Assembly (NCBI GenBank): GCA_902512685.1
Contig: CABXKH010000020.1
Span: forward strand, 1-36,019
Direction of reading: 5' to 3'
From: Paracoccaceae bacterium
GTDB taxonomy: Bacteria; Pseudomonadota; Alphaproteobacteria; Rhodobacterales; Rhodobacteraceae
DNA: 36,019 bases
The translations under genes and the position numbers were made by a program. Under the pieces are notes generated by a model that was not told where the DNA came from, searched no databases, and saw only the letters and a program-made list of their open reading frames with translations. This document shows, one piece after another, positions 16,332 to 24,620 of this stretch (the first letter of the stretch is position 1; every line of letters begins with the position of its first letter).

Positions 16332-17609
16332 CTAAAGAGCGCTATCTAAGACGTATTTAACGAAGCCACGCATTGTACTTTCATCTACGAATTCGATCGG
16401 TTCATTGACCTCTGTATCACCCGAAAGACCAACAATTTTGCAATCTTTCTGATACAGCATCATTAGATGTTTTATTGTAATTCGTCCATAATCACATTTG
16501 TTCAAAATCACAGAATTAACGCCTCGGCTAACCCTTAATACCTCTGCTAGAGATCCGGTATTAATCGATGCTGGCAAGACCAAAAGCAATTTAACATGTG
16601 GAAGATGCTTATTTTGCTGCGCCAAGGCTTCGAAGAACTCGAAATAATAGTCCCACGATATTTCAGTGAGTTGTTTTTCAGCATGGAACACGGCTTCTGA
16701 TCTGAAATTCTGTTGCTTTTCAAAGGGAAAATTAAAAAGCCGGGCAAAATAACTCAATCGATCTAGCTCAAAGAACTTATCTGGTGAAAATTGTAGAATG
16801 CGCGGCTTTTCTTGGCGAAAAAGGCTATAATGCTGCATTAATTTAGCACAGATTGTCGACTTTCCTGATCCCGGTGTGCCCAAAAGTACAATATTATAAT
16901 AAACGTCCAATATTCTGCGACTACTGGAGTCCCAAAATATTTTGATTAACGTATTTAACAGATGATCTTTGGTGATCGAGCCAGAAAACTCAGAAATAGA
17001 AAACTCTTTCTTAATGAAGTGACTTGTTAGTCCGACATTTAAAAGATCCCCAAAACTAAGCCGATCATTGTGAGTTTCTGAAGGCGTGATCACAGCAGAA
17101 GGTTCATGCGCATCAAATGAGATATCACTGGCTTCGGGCAAGGTTTCTTGCAGGGATTTTTGAGGTGAAATTTCGCTGGCATCCAAATCGCCATGATCCT
17201 GATCAGATACCTCTTTTTTCAAATCCTGTGAATAAAGTGACGCTTCCTCGCCAGCTTTTTTAACTTCCGTATCATGCATTGATCCATGCTCAGCATTAAT
17301 ATAGGTAGGCGTTGCCTTATTAGGAATAAGACCGTCGAAATCTGTTAGAGAACCTAAATTCGTATCATCTTTTCTGGCGCCCAATGCGGCATTTTCTTGT
17401 AATCTCTTCGACAACACTAGAACAGAATTTTTGGGCGCTGTTTTGGCTGCCCCTTTGACTGCGACAGGCTCTTGTAGCGAAGCCGTGATTTCAACGAAAT
17501 TTCCAACATTCTTTATTTCGATGATATACGCATTTTCCCCAAGATTATTCTGTACCTTTTCAAGTGCAGTTGCCGTATCTGCTGCTCTAAAAACTAGCTC
17601 ATTTACCAT
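16332..17609 (-). CDS. flhF: FlhF-like SRP-type GTPase, divergent
   Basis: This is a 425-residue protein placed right after flhA, as FlhF normally is. The N-terminal FLHF segment (NELVFRAADTATALEKVQNNLGENAYII) is followed by a long acidic linker (about 80-215). An NG-like domain has a P-loop GTPGSGKST near residue 246 and NKCDYG (for TKxD) near 371. Other conserved motifs have drifted: the usual DTYR is SPDK near 276, and no DTAG motif is recognisable. FlhF sets the number and polar position of flagella with FlhG. AGGGGT precedes the ATG. flhG is not in the window. Confidence 0.85.
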   Translation of the reverse strand: MVNELVFRAADTATALEKVQNNLGENAYIIEIKNVGNFVEITASLQEPVAVKGAAKTAPKNSVLVLSKRLQENAALGARKDDTNLGSLTDFDGLIPNKATPTYINAEHGSMHDTEVKKAGEEASLYSQDLKKEVSDQDHGDLDASEISPQKSLQETLPEASDISFDAHEPSAVITPSETHNDRLSFGDLLNVGLTSHFIKKEFSISEFSGSITKDHLLNTLIKIFWDSSSRRILDVYYNIVLLGTPGSGKSTICAKLMQHYSLFRQEKPRILQFSPDKFFELDRLSYFARLFNFPFEKQQNFRSEAVFHAEKQLTEISWDYYFEFFEALAQQNKHLPHVKLLLVLPASINTGSLAEVLRVSRGVNSVILNKCDYGRITIKHLMMLYQKDCKIVGLSGDTEVNEPIEFVDESTMRGFVKYVLDSAL

Positions 17610-17635
17610 AACTGACCCCTAAAATTTAAAGCGAA

Positions 17636-19756
17636 CTATTCACCCTGTTCTGAACCAGGGCCGTCTTGATCTGCTCCAGAAACAGTTGCTATTACATCAA
17701 CTTTCTTCGTTTCAGGCAGTTCTGTGAATGACAACACATTCAAGTCGGTTAAGTGTGCTCTTACCATTTTTGATAGTTTTTTGCGAATTAATGGCGCGAC
17801 AATTAAGAACGGCGTCTTACTTTCTGCCATTTGATGATCCACCACATCTGAAAGTTGGCGGATCATATTCTGGGAAAGGTTACCATCAATAATTAGATCT
17901 TCTTGCTGGTTCTGCCTGTCAGCATTGATTAAAAGATTTTCAAATTCGGGATCCAGCGTAATCACTGGCACCGGATCTTTGTGGGGTACAATTCTTTGAA
18001 GCAATAAAGGCACCAAATGTGGGCGCAAAGCCTCTGCTGTATCCGCCACACTCATATTGCGACCCGCTAATTCTGCTAGGATTTCGAGGATCTTACGCAT
18101 GTCGTTGATGGGAATTTGTTCTTCCAACAGTTTTTTCATCACTGCTGTCAAATTATGCATTGGAATAAGTTTAGGAACGACAGAGTCAACAAGTGAAGGG
18201 CTTTCCTCAGCCAGCTTATCAATGACTTGCTTTAACTCATCCTGACCAATCAGTTCAAAAGCGTGTTGTTCTATCATTCTTGAAAGCTGCGTGGTTATTA
18301 CTGACTCTGGCTCAACCACAACATAGCCTCTGGCCTCGGCAAGCGTTCTTTGTTGTTCAGTGATCCAATAGGCCTCCAAACCAAAGGTTGGCTCAATAAC
18401 TTTCTCACCGTCTAATGCAACAGATGCATCGCCAGTAGGAATTGTCAAAAGCCTACCAGGATAAACTTTATCTTCGGCAACAATCCTTTGACCTATTTTA
18501 ATCTGGTAGAAGTTCGGTTGAAGATTAAGATCGTCTTTGATGCGAACACTTGGGATTACAAAACCTAATGACTTTGAGAGCTCTTTGCGTATGCCTGAAA
18601 CTCTAGTGACCAATGGTCCACTAACTTCATCTTCTACCAAAGTGATAAGGGGATAGCTTAAAATAACAGATATCCGAGCATTGTCAGCAATTTGATCTGC
18701 ACTAACAATACCATCATTTTCGTCGTTTTCCTGATCCACACTATCGCTGTCTTCATCACTAGAGGCTGCATCACGATTGCGCCGATTAATTAAAAACGCG
18801 ATAGTAGCTGCCGTCACGGCAAACCCGATGAACAGGTTGGTTGGCATGCCAGGCACAAGACCTATTATTCCGATCACCGCGGCCACCGGATACCAAGCAC
18901 GCGCAATCCCTATTTCCTGGCCAATATGCTCAGCCATCGGTTGGCTGGCAGAAACCCGCGTGACAATGATTGCAGTTGCGATTGATAATAATAGTGAAGG
19001 AATTTGTGCAACCAGACCGTCACCAACCGACAGAACGACGTAAAACTGCGCGGCATCGCTAAGGCTTAAGTCGTGCTGCAATAGCCCGATTGAAACCCCG
19101 CCAATAATATTAATGGCAAGAATAAGGATGCCTGCAACTGCATCACCTTTAACAAATTTTGAAGCCCCATCCATGGCACCGTGGAAATCTGCTTCTCTTG
19201 CAACCTCGCTACGCCTGAAAGTCGCCTCTTCTGGCGTCAGAATTCCAGCATTCAAATCTGCATCAATCGCCATTTGTTTGCCAGGCATCGCATCAAGTGT
19301 AAATCGGGCAGAGACCTCTGAAACACGGCCTGCACCTTTTGTAATAACCACCAGATTAATTATGACAAGGATAGCAAAGACAAATATTCCCACCGCAAAA
19401 TTACCCGCGATGACAAATTCGCCAAAAGCTTGGATCACTTGGCCTGCGGCATCGGTTCCCGAATGCCCATTGGCTAAAACAATGCGTGTTGAAGCCACAT
19501 TCAACGCCAAGCGCAAAACCGTTGCAACCAAAAGCAAGGTGGGAAAACTTGAAAAATCAAGAGGCCTAAACGTATGTATCGCCACCATAAGGATGAGCAG
19601 AGACAATAAAATATTAAAACTGAAGAAAATATCTAACAGAAGCGTCGGCAACGGCAAAACCATCATTGCCACTATGAACAAAATGCCCAAAGGCAATACC
19701 GCATCGCTGAGATATCGGCGCGACCACGAAAACCCAAATGTTTCTAAACTTGCCAC
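17636..19756 (-). CDS. flhA: Flagellar export gate protein FlhA
   Basis: This is a 706-residue protein of full FlhA length. About eight N-terminal membrane helices (residues 20-330) contain the conserved FHIPEP-region segment VVITKGAGRVSEVSARFTLD, then PGKQMAIDADLNAG. The large cytoplasmic domain (about 350-690) binds export substrates and chaperones such as FliS/flagellin. The start is GTG at 19756. It shares a divergent promoter region with flgP and has its own sigma-54 site. flhF follows 26 bases downstream. Confidence 0.97.
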   Translation of the reverse strand: MASLETFGFSWSRRYLSDAVLPLGILFIVAMMVLPLPTLLLDIFFSFNILLSLLILMVAIHTFRPLDFSSFPTLLLVATVLRLALNVASTRIVLANGHSGTDAAGQVIQAFGEFVIAGNFAVGIFVFAILVIINLVVITKGAGRVSEVSARFTLDAMPGKQMAIDADLNAGILTPEEATFRRSEVAREADFHGAMDGASKFVKGDAVAGILILAINIIGGVSIGLLQHDLSLSDAAQFYVVLSVGDGLVAQIPSLLLSIATAIIVTRVSASQPMAEHIGQEIGIARAWYPVAAVIGIIGLVPGMPTNLFIGFAVTAATIAFLINRRNRDAASSDEDSDSVDQENDENDGIVSADQIADNARISVILSYPLITLVEDEVSGPLVTRVSGIRKELSKSLGFVIPSVRIKDDLNLQPNFYQIKIGQRIVAEDKVYPGRLLTIPTGDASVALDGEKVIEPTFGLEAYWITEQQRTLAEARGYVVVEPESVITTQLSRMIEQHAFELIGQDELKQVIDKLAEESPSLVDSVVPKLIPMHNLTAVMKKLLEEQIPINDMRKILEILAELAGRNMSVADTAEALRPHLVPLLLQRIVPHKDPVPVITLDPEFENLLINADRQNQQEDLIIDGNLSQNMIRQLSDVVDHQMAESKTPFLIVAPLIRKKLSKMVRAHLTDLNVLSFTELPETKKVDVIATVSGADQDGPGSEQGE

Positions 19757-19794
19757 TTATTTCAACCTAAAAACCTATTCATAAAGAAACAGAG

Positions 19795-19809
19795 GCAAGA
19801 ACTGTGCCA
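19795..19809 (-). promoter_or_regulatory. Sigma-54 promoter of flhA-flhF
   Basis: The minus strand reads TGGCACAGTTCTTGC, a perfect match to TGGCAC-N5-TTGC, ending about 38 bases before the flhA start. Confidence 0.9.
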
Positions 19810-19840
19810 TTCTCATTCTTGCTTTAGGCTGATTTTACGT

Positions 19841-19856
19841 TGGCATGAATTATGCA
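19841..19856 (+). promoter_or_regulatory. Sigma-54 promoter of flgP-flgT-LysM-flgA
   Basis: TGGCATGAATTATGCA has GG and GC at exact -24/-12 spacing. It lies about 35 bases upstream of the flgP start, back-to-back with the flhA promoter. Confidence 0.85.
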
Positions 19857-19890
19857 TGTATGATTTTGAACAAGCTATGGAGTAAAGGCC

Positions 19891-20439
19891 GTGTCGAAAC
19901 ATAAATTTACTTGGTCTGCAAAAAATAAATTAAAGCCGATTGCAGTAGGAACATTATGTATGGTGTTCGTGGCGGGTTGCGAAGGCAACTTTTCGTTACC
20001 TAGAATAGAGCTTCCTACATCCTCAAGTTCGCAAGCTGACTCTGATGATCTGGCGGCGATCAATAATGCTGTTGCTGCAACTGCTGCAGTGACAAAGCCC
20101 AAGGTAAAGGTTGTACCAACTATTACCGGAATGGGCTATGCGAGTATTTCATCTCAACCAGCAAAATCATCAAACCAAAGGCGCTTAATGGCCATAAGAG
20201 CTGCTCGCTTGGAAGCAATGCGTAATTTGACCGAGCAGGTCCATGGATTAAAGATTAATTCCCGAACAACAATTATTGACGCAATTGTTCAAAATGATTC
20301 TCTACGTGCAACAGTAGATGGTACCATTTTGGGAGCGCGGACTGTTCGCATCAACCCTGTGGGCAGTGATACTTACGAAGTAGTTCTGGAACTTGATCAA
20401 GCCTTAATTTCGACGATTATGAAAGCCGCCAGAGGCTGA
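19891..20439 (+). CDS. flgP: FlgP-like flagellar outer-membrane lipoprotein (LPP20 family)
   Basis: This is a 182-residue lipoprotein. A basic N terminus, a hydrophobic stretch and the lipobox VAGC (Cys near residue 30) are followed by a Ser/Asp/Ala-rich linker. The LPP20 domain comes next (GMGYASISSQPAK, then RAARLEAMRNLTEQVHGLKI). FlgP forms the H-ring around the L/P rings under the outer membrane in vibrios and is also needed in Rhodobacter sphaeroides. The GTG start has GGAG ten bases upstream. It is directly followed by flgT. Confidence 0.85.
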   Translation: MSKHKFTWSAKNKLKPIAVGTLCMVFVAGCEGNFSLPRIELPTSSSSQADSDDLAAINNAVAATAAVTKPKVKVVPTITGMGYASISSQPAKSSNQRRLMAIRAARLEAMRNLTEQVHGLKINSRTTIIDAIVQNDSLRATVDGTILGARTVRINPVGSDTYEVVLELDQALISTIMKAARG

Positions 20440-20441
20440 GC

Positions 20442-21563
20442 ATGCTGCTAAAAGCTTTGCCCAAGACAGCTATCGCTGCATTTTGCATTCACCTGCTAAC
20501 CGGGCTCTACTCCAGTGCCCTCGCAACAGAGATAAGCGCGGTAAAAGCTTCTGGACGGGCTGCTCTCTCAGGGCAATCAATGCAAAAAGTGCGTAGGGTT
20601 GCTTTAGAAGATGCCCTCTATTTGGCTGCCATCAGTGCAGGCACGGAAATCAGTGGCACCACTATTTCGGCGAATGGTGTTCTTGTTCGCGACGTTGTCA
20701 GTTTAACTACTAATGCTCAGCTTATAGATTTTTCTGTGCTCAAAGAGGGAAAAAATGAAACTCACTATGAGGTTTCTGTAGAAGCTTATTTTGCGAAGAA
20801 AAGTAGATCTCGATGTCAAAACCCAAGATTTCCATCCATTTTGCTCTTAAAGCCTAAAAGCTATGTTTCCTCCAATGTAGATGTTCGATACCATGAATTA
20901 GCGGGATCCATTAGCAATCAGCTTCAAGAAACGTTGGCACAGTTTTATTCTGGTGATGTACACGACTATACAAATTTGTCCCTGGACGATTACAAAAAAT
21001 CCACTTCCAAAAATCGGCTTTTTTCTTATTCATCTTTGCAGTCTAACCAGCCTGTGTCCAAAAATGCGGATTTCATTATAGGTTCGGCTGTTCGCGTGCA
21101 TCGCTCTGGTAAAACCCTTAACACTGACGTTAAAGTGACTGTCCTATTGGGCTCAGATCTTTCCGTTTTTAATGAGTATGAGCGCCGATTGACTGCTCAG
21201 CTTCCGCAGAAATCTCCCTTCAAGACAATCAGCGTACTCACACCCAAAGATATCAACCTGAATACTGAGCAACTTATAGAACCGGTTGAGCTCTTAAATC
21301 AAAATTTGGTACAATTAGCATGCAAGCCATTACAAGGACGCTTACAAGCACTTGGGGGTCAACTTACCTTTCCGTTTGGAAGCGACGCAGGCCTTAAGAC
21401 AGGTAGCTTGGCCTATATCACAAATGGCAGCGAAAGCTGGAGCCTATTGGAAGTTAGAAAAGTTTTTCCTAGGTCCTCGGTTATGGTTCCCATTAATAAC
21501 CTGCAAGCCAAGTCTAGATTAACAAATCAAACTGCCCGCATAATTGAGGGAACAATCAGATGA
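20442..21563 (+). CDS. flgT: FlgT-like H-ring protein
   Basis: This is a 373-residue exported protein with an N-terminal signal peptide (ending near SALA). The N-domain (VKASGRAALSGQSMQKVRRVALEDALYLAA) is typical of FlgT. The middle domain and the C-terminal domain (FGSDAGLKTGSLAYI... VRKVFPRSSVMVPI) follow in the FlgT_N-M-C order. FlgT builds the H-ring with FlgP and supports motor assembly in the periplasm. It starts two bases after the flgP stop, with AGAGG upstream, and overlaps the LysM gene by four bases. Confidence 0.85.
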   Translation: MLLKALPKTAIAAFCIHLLTGLYSSALATEISAVKASGRAALSGQSMQKVRRVALEDALYLAAISAGTEISGTTISANGVLVRDVVSLTTNAQLIDFSVLKEGKNETHYEVSVEAYFAKKSRSRCQNPRFPSILLLKPKSYVSSNVDVRYHELAGSISNQLQETLAQFYSGDVHDYTNLSLDDYKKSTSKNRLFSYSSLQSNQPVSKNADFIIGSAVRVHRSGKTLNTDVKVTVLLGSDLSVFNEYERRLTAQLPQKSPFKTISVLTPKDINLNTEQLIEPVELLNQNLVQLACKPLQGRLQALGGQLTFPFGSDAGLKTGSLAYITNGSESWSLLEVRKVFPRSSVMVPINNLQAKSRLTNQTARIIEGTIR

Positions 21564-21895
21564 AAACAATAACATCTGCGGTAATTTTTCTGGTGCTCGG
21601 TTTGGGTTCTGCGAATGCCAGTGAACCCTTTGTGGTTTTGCAAAATAATTCAGACAGCGGCCACGCAAGTTCCGGAAGCTACAAAGTGAGGCGCGGCGAT
21701 ACATTGGCTAAAATTGTTGCACATTTTTATCCAAACACCACCGGCCATGCTGCCTTATTTCGTCAAATCGTATCGGATAATCCACATGCATTTTTAAGAA
21801 TGAACCCAAATATGTTACTTGCTGGTAAAGTTTTAAAAATGCCAACCATGGGTGGCAGTGCACTGGATCGTGGCGATGATATTTACTTTTTTTAA
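21560..21895 (+). CDS. Exported LysM-domain protein (FimV-N-like)
   Basis: This 111-residue protein has a signal peptide (ending SANA) and one LysM domain, SYKVRRGDTLAKIVAHFYPNT, closing with LLAGKVLKMP. LysM binds peptidoglycan. The FYPNTTGHAALFRQIVSDNPHAF insert is like the FimV/motility-hub N-terminal LysM type. It is translationally coupled to flgT (ATGA) and overlaps flgA, so it probably works in the periplasm near the basal body. The exact role is unknown. Confidence 0.8.
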   Translation: MKTITSAVIFLVLGLGSANASEPFVVLQNNSDSGHASSGSYKVRRGDTLAKIVAHFYPNTTGHAALFRQIVSDNPHAFLRMNPNMLLAGKVLKMPTMGGSALDRGDDIYFF

Positions 21896-22604
21896 AAGAG
21901 CTCTCCTCGCTAGTTTCGCGCTTTGTTTTCTATCACAAACTGCCATTGCAGGGGATAGATTAACCGGAACCATGCTGAAAAAGGAAATAATTTCTCAGGC
22001 TCAAAAGGCTGGAGTTCAGGTCACTCCAATTATCTCAGACCACAAAATATTTTATCCTTGCGAAACGAATCTGGTAATTGGACCAAAATTCGACAGTTGG
22101 GAAACCATTCAAATCTCTTGCGCCGAGCCATATGCGTGGAAACTCGTATTCAGATCACAAGTTGTATCCGCCGGGGTCCCAACTTCTCTAGATGCTCAAG
22201 AGCAAAAAGAAACATATAGCTATGTCGTGTTTGACAGACCAGTTCAGAAGGGCACTGTTCTGTCGGCTGCCGATGTTGTTCAGGTGGCAAATTTTACCAC
22301 GTGGATTCCAGGGGCTTTTTCTGAAAAGGATCAATTGATTGGAAGAAAGTTAGCTCAATCAGTACCCAAAGGGGCTCCAATTTTGGCCCGCCACCTCACC
22401 CTCAATTATGCAGTTGAAAAAAATACGATCATTGATATTGTTCTTACTCGTTCCGGTATTCAGGTAACTGGCAAGGGAATCGCATTATCTAATGGCCAAA
22501 TCGGCGAAATTATAAGTGTTTCCAATCTATCCAGTGGGGCAAAGTTAAAAGCATTAATAAAAAACCGGCGCCAAGCACAAATAATTTCTAAACAATTGAA
22601 TTGA
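21876..22604 (+). CDS. flgA: Flagellar P-ring assembly chaperone FlgA
   Basis: This is a 242-residue periplasmic protein with a signal peptide (MIFTFFKRALLASFALC ... AIA). The C-terminal SAF-like FlgA domain has VVFDRPVQKGTVLSAADV, LIGRKLAQSVPKGAPILARHL and GIALSNGQIGEIISVSNLSSGAKL. FlgA helps FlgI form the P-ring. The ATG at 21876 is chosen because it begins the signal peptide. A GTG at 21852 adds eight residues. It overlaps the LysM gene by 20 bases. Its last codons contain the sigma-28 promoter of flgM. Confidence 0.92.
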   Translation: MIFTFFKRALLASFALCFLSQTAIAGDRLTGTMLKKEIISQAQKAGVQVTPIISDHKIFYPCETNLVIGPKFDSWETIQISCAEPYAWKLVFRSQVVSAGVPTSLDAQEQKETYSYVVFDRPVQKGTVLSAADVVQVANFTTWIPGAFSEKDQLIGRKLAQSVPKGAPILARHLTLNYAVEKNTIIDIVLTRSGIQVTGKGIALSNGQIGEIISVSNLSSGAKLKALIKNRRQAQIISKQLN

Positions 22605-22615
22605 GGGGCCGTTAT
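22589..22615 (+). promoter_or_regulatory. Sigma-28 (FliA) promoter of flgM-flgN
   Basis: TAAA (22589-22592), fifteen bases, then GCCGTTAT (22608-22615), close to the FliA consensus TAAA-N15-GCCGATAA. It overlaps the end of flgA and would give a leader of about 50 bases. Confidence 0.8.
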
Positions 22616-22671
22616 ATGTTACGAAGAGAAGCAAAACAATGATTGGGTAATGACTACCCAGGAGTTTAATT

Positions 22672-23019
22672 ATGGTTGATACAGTACAAAACCTAGTCGG
22701 AACAACGGCAGCTGTTGTGGTCCCAGAGACCTCAAGTGCACCTAAGGTTTCAACTGGTGGCACGGGGGCAACTTCTGGCTCTGGTGAAGTTGGTTCTACT
22801 GCGCCCGCCTCCCCAGTGACGGCTTCCGACGCTGGTAGCGTGTCCGTAGACGTGAACTCTGCGATGGGATCTGTTATGGAAGCAATGAAGGATATGCCTC
22901 CTCCGATTGATCTTGAAGCCGTTTCACGGTTGAAAGCAGAAATCGCAAACAACGAGTATCCAGTGGATTATGATAAGATATCTGATGCGTTGATGGCGTC
23001 ACTGAGCGAAATTGTTTAA
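22672..23019 (+). CDS. flgM: Anti-sigma-28 factor FlgM
   Basis: This is a 115-residue protein. It has a low-complexity Ser/Thr/Gly-rich N-terminal half and the conserved C-terminal FlgM helix region AVSRLKAEIANNEYPVDYDKISDALM. FlgM holds FliA inactive until the hook is complete and FlgM is exported. CAGGAG precedes the start. The sigma-28 promoter directly upstream gives the usual negative feedback. A flgN-like gene follows. Confidence 0.92.
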   Translation: MVDTVQNLVGTTAAVVVPETSSAPKVSTGGTGATSGSGEVGSTAPASPVTASDAGSVSVDVNSAMGSVMEAMKDMPPPIDLEAVSRLKAEIANNEYPVDYDKISDALMASLSEIV

Positions 23020-23030
23020 CGGCGGGCGTT

Positions 23031-23318
23031 TTGTCGGGTTCTTATAAAGAGGTATTTGACGATATCCTTTTGGACTTGGCCAAATTGCGTAATATACGAA
23101 AAGACAGCGCTGATTACTTAGAAAGCTGCAACCAAATTGTCTCAAAGCTTGAGACCGCCCTCGCTGAAATATCAGGCGGGGATGTTTTGCTTAATGGCAA
23201 CGATAAAGCATTACTTGAAGAAATTTACAGCCAACTCACAGCCGAAGAAACCTATGCAAACGCCGCTTCTGATTTGCGGGACATCTCTGATTTAAACAGG
23301 CTTTTAAACAATGGATAG
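23031..23318 (+). CDS. flgN: FlgN-like hook-filament junction chaperone
   Basis: This is a 95-residue helical protein directly after flgM, the normal position of flgN. Helices such as EVFDDILLDLAKLRNIRKDSADYLESCNQIVSKLETALAEI fit FlgN, which chaperones FlgK and FlgL for export. It is shorter than typical FlgN (about 140 residues), and the name rests partly on context. The start is a TTG at 23031 with GGCGGG upstream; no better start exists in the frame. It overlaps the next gene by eight bases. Confidence 0.65.
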   Translation: MSGSYKEVFDDILLDLAKLRNIRKDSADYLESCNQIVSKLETALAEISGGDVLLNGNDKALLEEIYSQLTAEETYANAASDLRDISDLNRLLNNG

Positions 23319-23688
23319 TGCTTTACAATGGATCGAAGGCAACCTTGCCCTGCTTCTGGCGCTCGTTATTGCGCTAATGATACTTAACCTGTTGGTGATA
23401 TTTATTTTAACCTCACGGCTTGCAGAGCTCAGACAGGAAATAAAGGCTTTGAGCCTTGGAAGTTATAGCTGGCGCCAAGCGACAAGCGCTGATCTGGAGC
23501 AGAACGCAGAAGTGCGCTCTCAGCAAGTATCTGCCTCAAAGGCGACCGATCATAGGCTACCTAGCTCGTTATTAATTGAAAAAGCCATAGCGCAAATCAA
23601 GTTGGGAACCCCAGGTGATCAAATACAAGCAGATCTTGGAATTGATGACCATTACCTTGAAATCTTAATTAAACAGCACAAGCCATAA
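23311..23688 (+). CDS. Membrane-anchored protein with coiled-coil and DUF2802-like C terminus
   Basis: This is a 125-residue protein. One N-terminal membrane helix (about 12-34, LALLLALVIALMILNLLVIFIL) is followed by a short coiled coil (LAELRQEIKAL), a linker and a C-terminal helix-turn-helix-like region. That last part reads IEKAIAQIKLGTPGDQIQADLGIDDHYLEILIKQH and resembles DUF2802 proteins found in gammaproteobacterial flagellar clusters. It overlaps flgN and is likely cotranscribed. Function unknown. Confidence 0.65.
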   Translation: MDSALQWIEGNLALLLALVIALMILNLLVIFILTSRLAELRQEIKALSLGSYSWRQATSADLEQNAEVRSQQVSASKATDHRLPSSLLIEKAIAQIKLGTPGDQIQADLGIDDHYLEILIKQHKP

Positions 23689-23695
23689 AACCAGT

Positions 23696-24331
23696 TTACT
23701 CAGCGACTTCAATCATCCAAGTTTTTTCGGCAAATAGCTTTGCTGCCATTTGCTGCGCTTCAATTAAATCAGCTGGCTCTAATTCACCTTCGATTTCATC
23801 GCGCAGCTCCACCGCTTTTTTGACACCAATCGCAGCAGCCAAAGCCCGTAGCGCGTAAGCTGATTTGTAATCGGGCTCGATAACAATGCTAAGATGATAT
23901 TGAGCAAGCTGTAAAATTACTTTGCTGTCACCCTCTTTAAAGCGACTATCAAGAGCTTGTTTGACCTGCAGTCTAATGGTTTCCTGTGTGTCGCCAGGGA
24001 CCAATTCAAGCAATTCCTCGCATAGTGTTGACGCTTTCGCATTCCCGCCCACTTCCGCCAGCCAAACCCATTTCAAGCTTTGGGCATAATTTGCGGGATG
24101 GCCAAGACCCTTTCGCAAAAGTATTGCCAAATTATACTGGGCATCATGATCTGCTGCTTCTGCCAGGGATAAAAATCCTTCATACGCCGCACCGTAATTT
24201 TTATCACGTACCGCCTGAACTGCAGCATTAAATGGTGTGCCGTGACCATCCGCCATTGCCAAAAACGGAGCTATTGAGAGTAAAATCAGGCTTAGAGTTA
24301 TAAGCCTAAAGTGGTCAAAGCATACCTTCAT
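23696..24331 (-). CDS. Exported Sel1-repeat-like protein
   Basis: This is a 211-residue protein with a signal peptide (ending LAMA before DGHG) and two or more Sel1/TPR-like helical pairs. These read AVRDKNYGAAYEGFLSLAEAADHDAQYNLAILLRKGLGHPANYAQSLKWVWLAEVGGNAKA, and the last part has EPADLIEAQQMAAKLFAE. GAGGG precedes the ATG. It is convergent with the flgN operon and divergent from fliC. Sel1 proteins serve as scaffolds, and a flagellar role is only positional. Confidence 0.75.
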   Translation of the reverse strand: MKVCFDHFRLITLSLILLSIAPFLAMADGHGTPFNAAVQAVRDKNYGAAYEGFLSLAEAADHDAQYNLAILLRKGLGHPANYAQSLKWVWLAEVGGNAKASTLCEELLELVPGDTQETIRLQVKQALDSRFKEGDSKVILQLAQYHLSIVIEPDYKSAYALRALAAAIGVKKAVELRDEIEGELEPADLIEAQQMAAKLFAEKTWMIEVAE

Positions 24332-24470
24332 TCTGAGCCCTCTTTTTTCAATTGATCATCCAGCACTAATTTCTTCAAGATGATTTTATCGAAACTGACC
24401 CAAAAGGCAAATATTGTAAAACTATCGGGTAATTCTTGATAATTACTGCCACATTCTGACCCTTATTACC

Positions 24471-24497
24471 TAAACAATTCAACCTGCGTGCCGTTGA
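24471..24497 (+). promoter_or_regulatory. Sigma-28 (FliA) promoter of fliC
   Basis: TAAA (24471-24474), fifteen bases, then GCCGTTGA (24490-24497). The promoter shares CTAAACAATT with the flgM promoter. It predicts a leader of about 115 bases before the flagellin start. Confidence 0.75.
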
Positions 24498-24547
24498 TTA
24501 ATGTGAGCTGGATTTTTTGACCTAAAATATGAGGGATTCGGCGACAT

Positions 24548-24612
24548 CATGGCGCTAGTCGTCACACATGGCGCTGGGCGTCTAACGCCGATCTGGTCGG
24601 CATATTAAGGAG
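24548..24612 (+). promoter_or_regulatory. Structured flagellin mRNA leader
   Basis: CATGGCGCT occurs twice (24548-24556 and 24567-24575). Two small stems overlap and exclude each other: GGCG (24577-24580) with CGCC (24586-24589), and GCCGA (24587-24591) with TCGGC (24597-24601). The second ends just before the AAGGAG ribosome site. This could control flagellin translation. Confidence 0.4.
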
Positions 24613-24620
24613 AAACGAAA

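Noticed and set aside
19113-19784. 223-codon plus-strand open frame inside flhA
   Set aside because: It is antisense to the membrane domain of FlhA, has no protein-like features, and would overlap the sigma-54 promoter region.
24523-24548. Second sigma-28-like site (TAAA then GGCGACAT) nearer fliC
   Set aside because: Spacing is two bases short and the -10 match is weaker than the site at 24471-24497.
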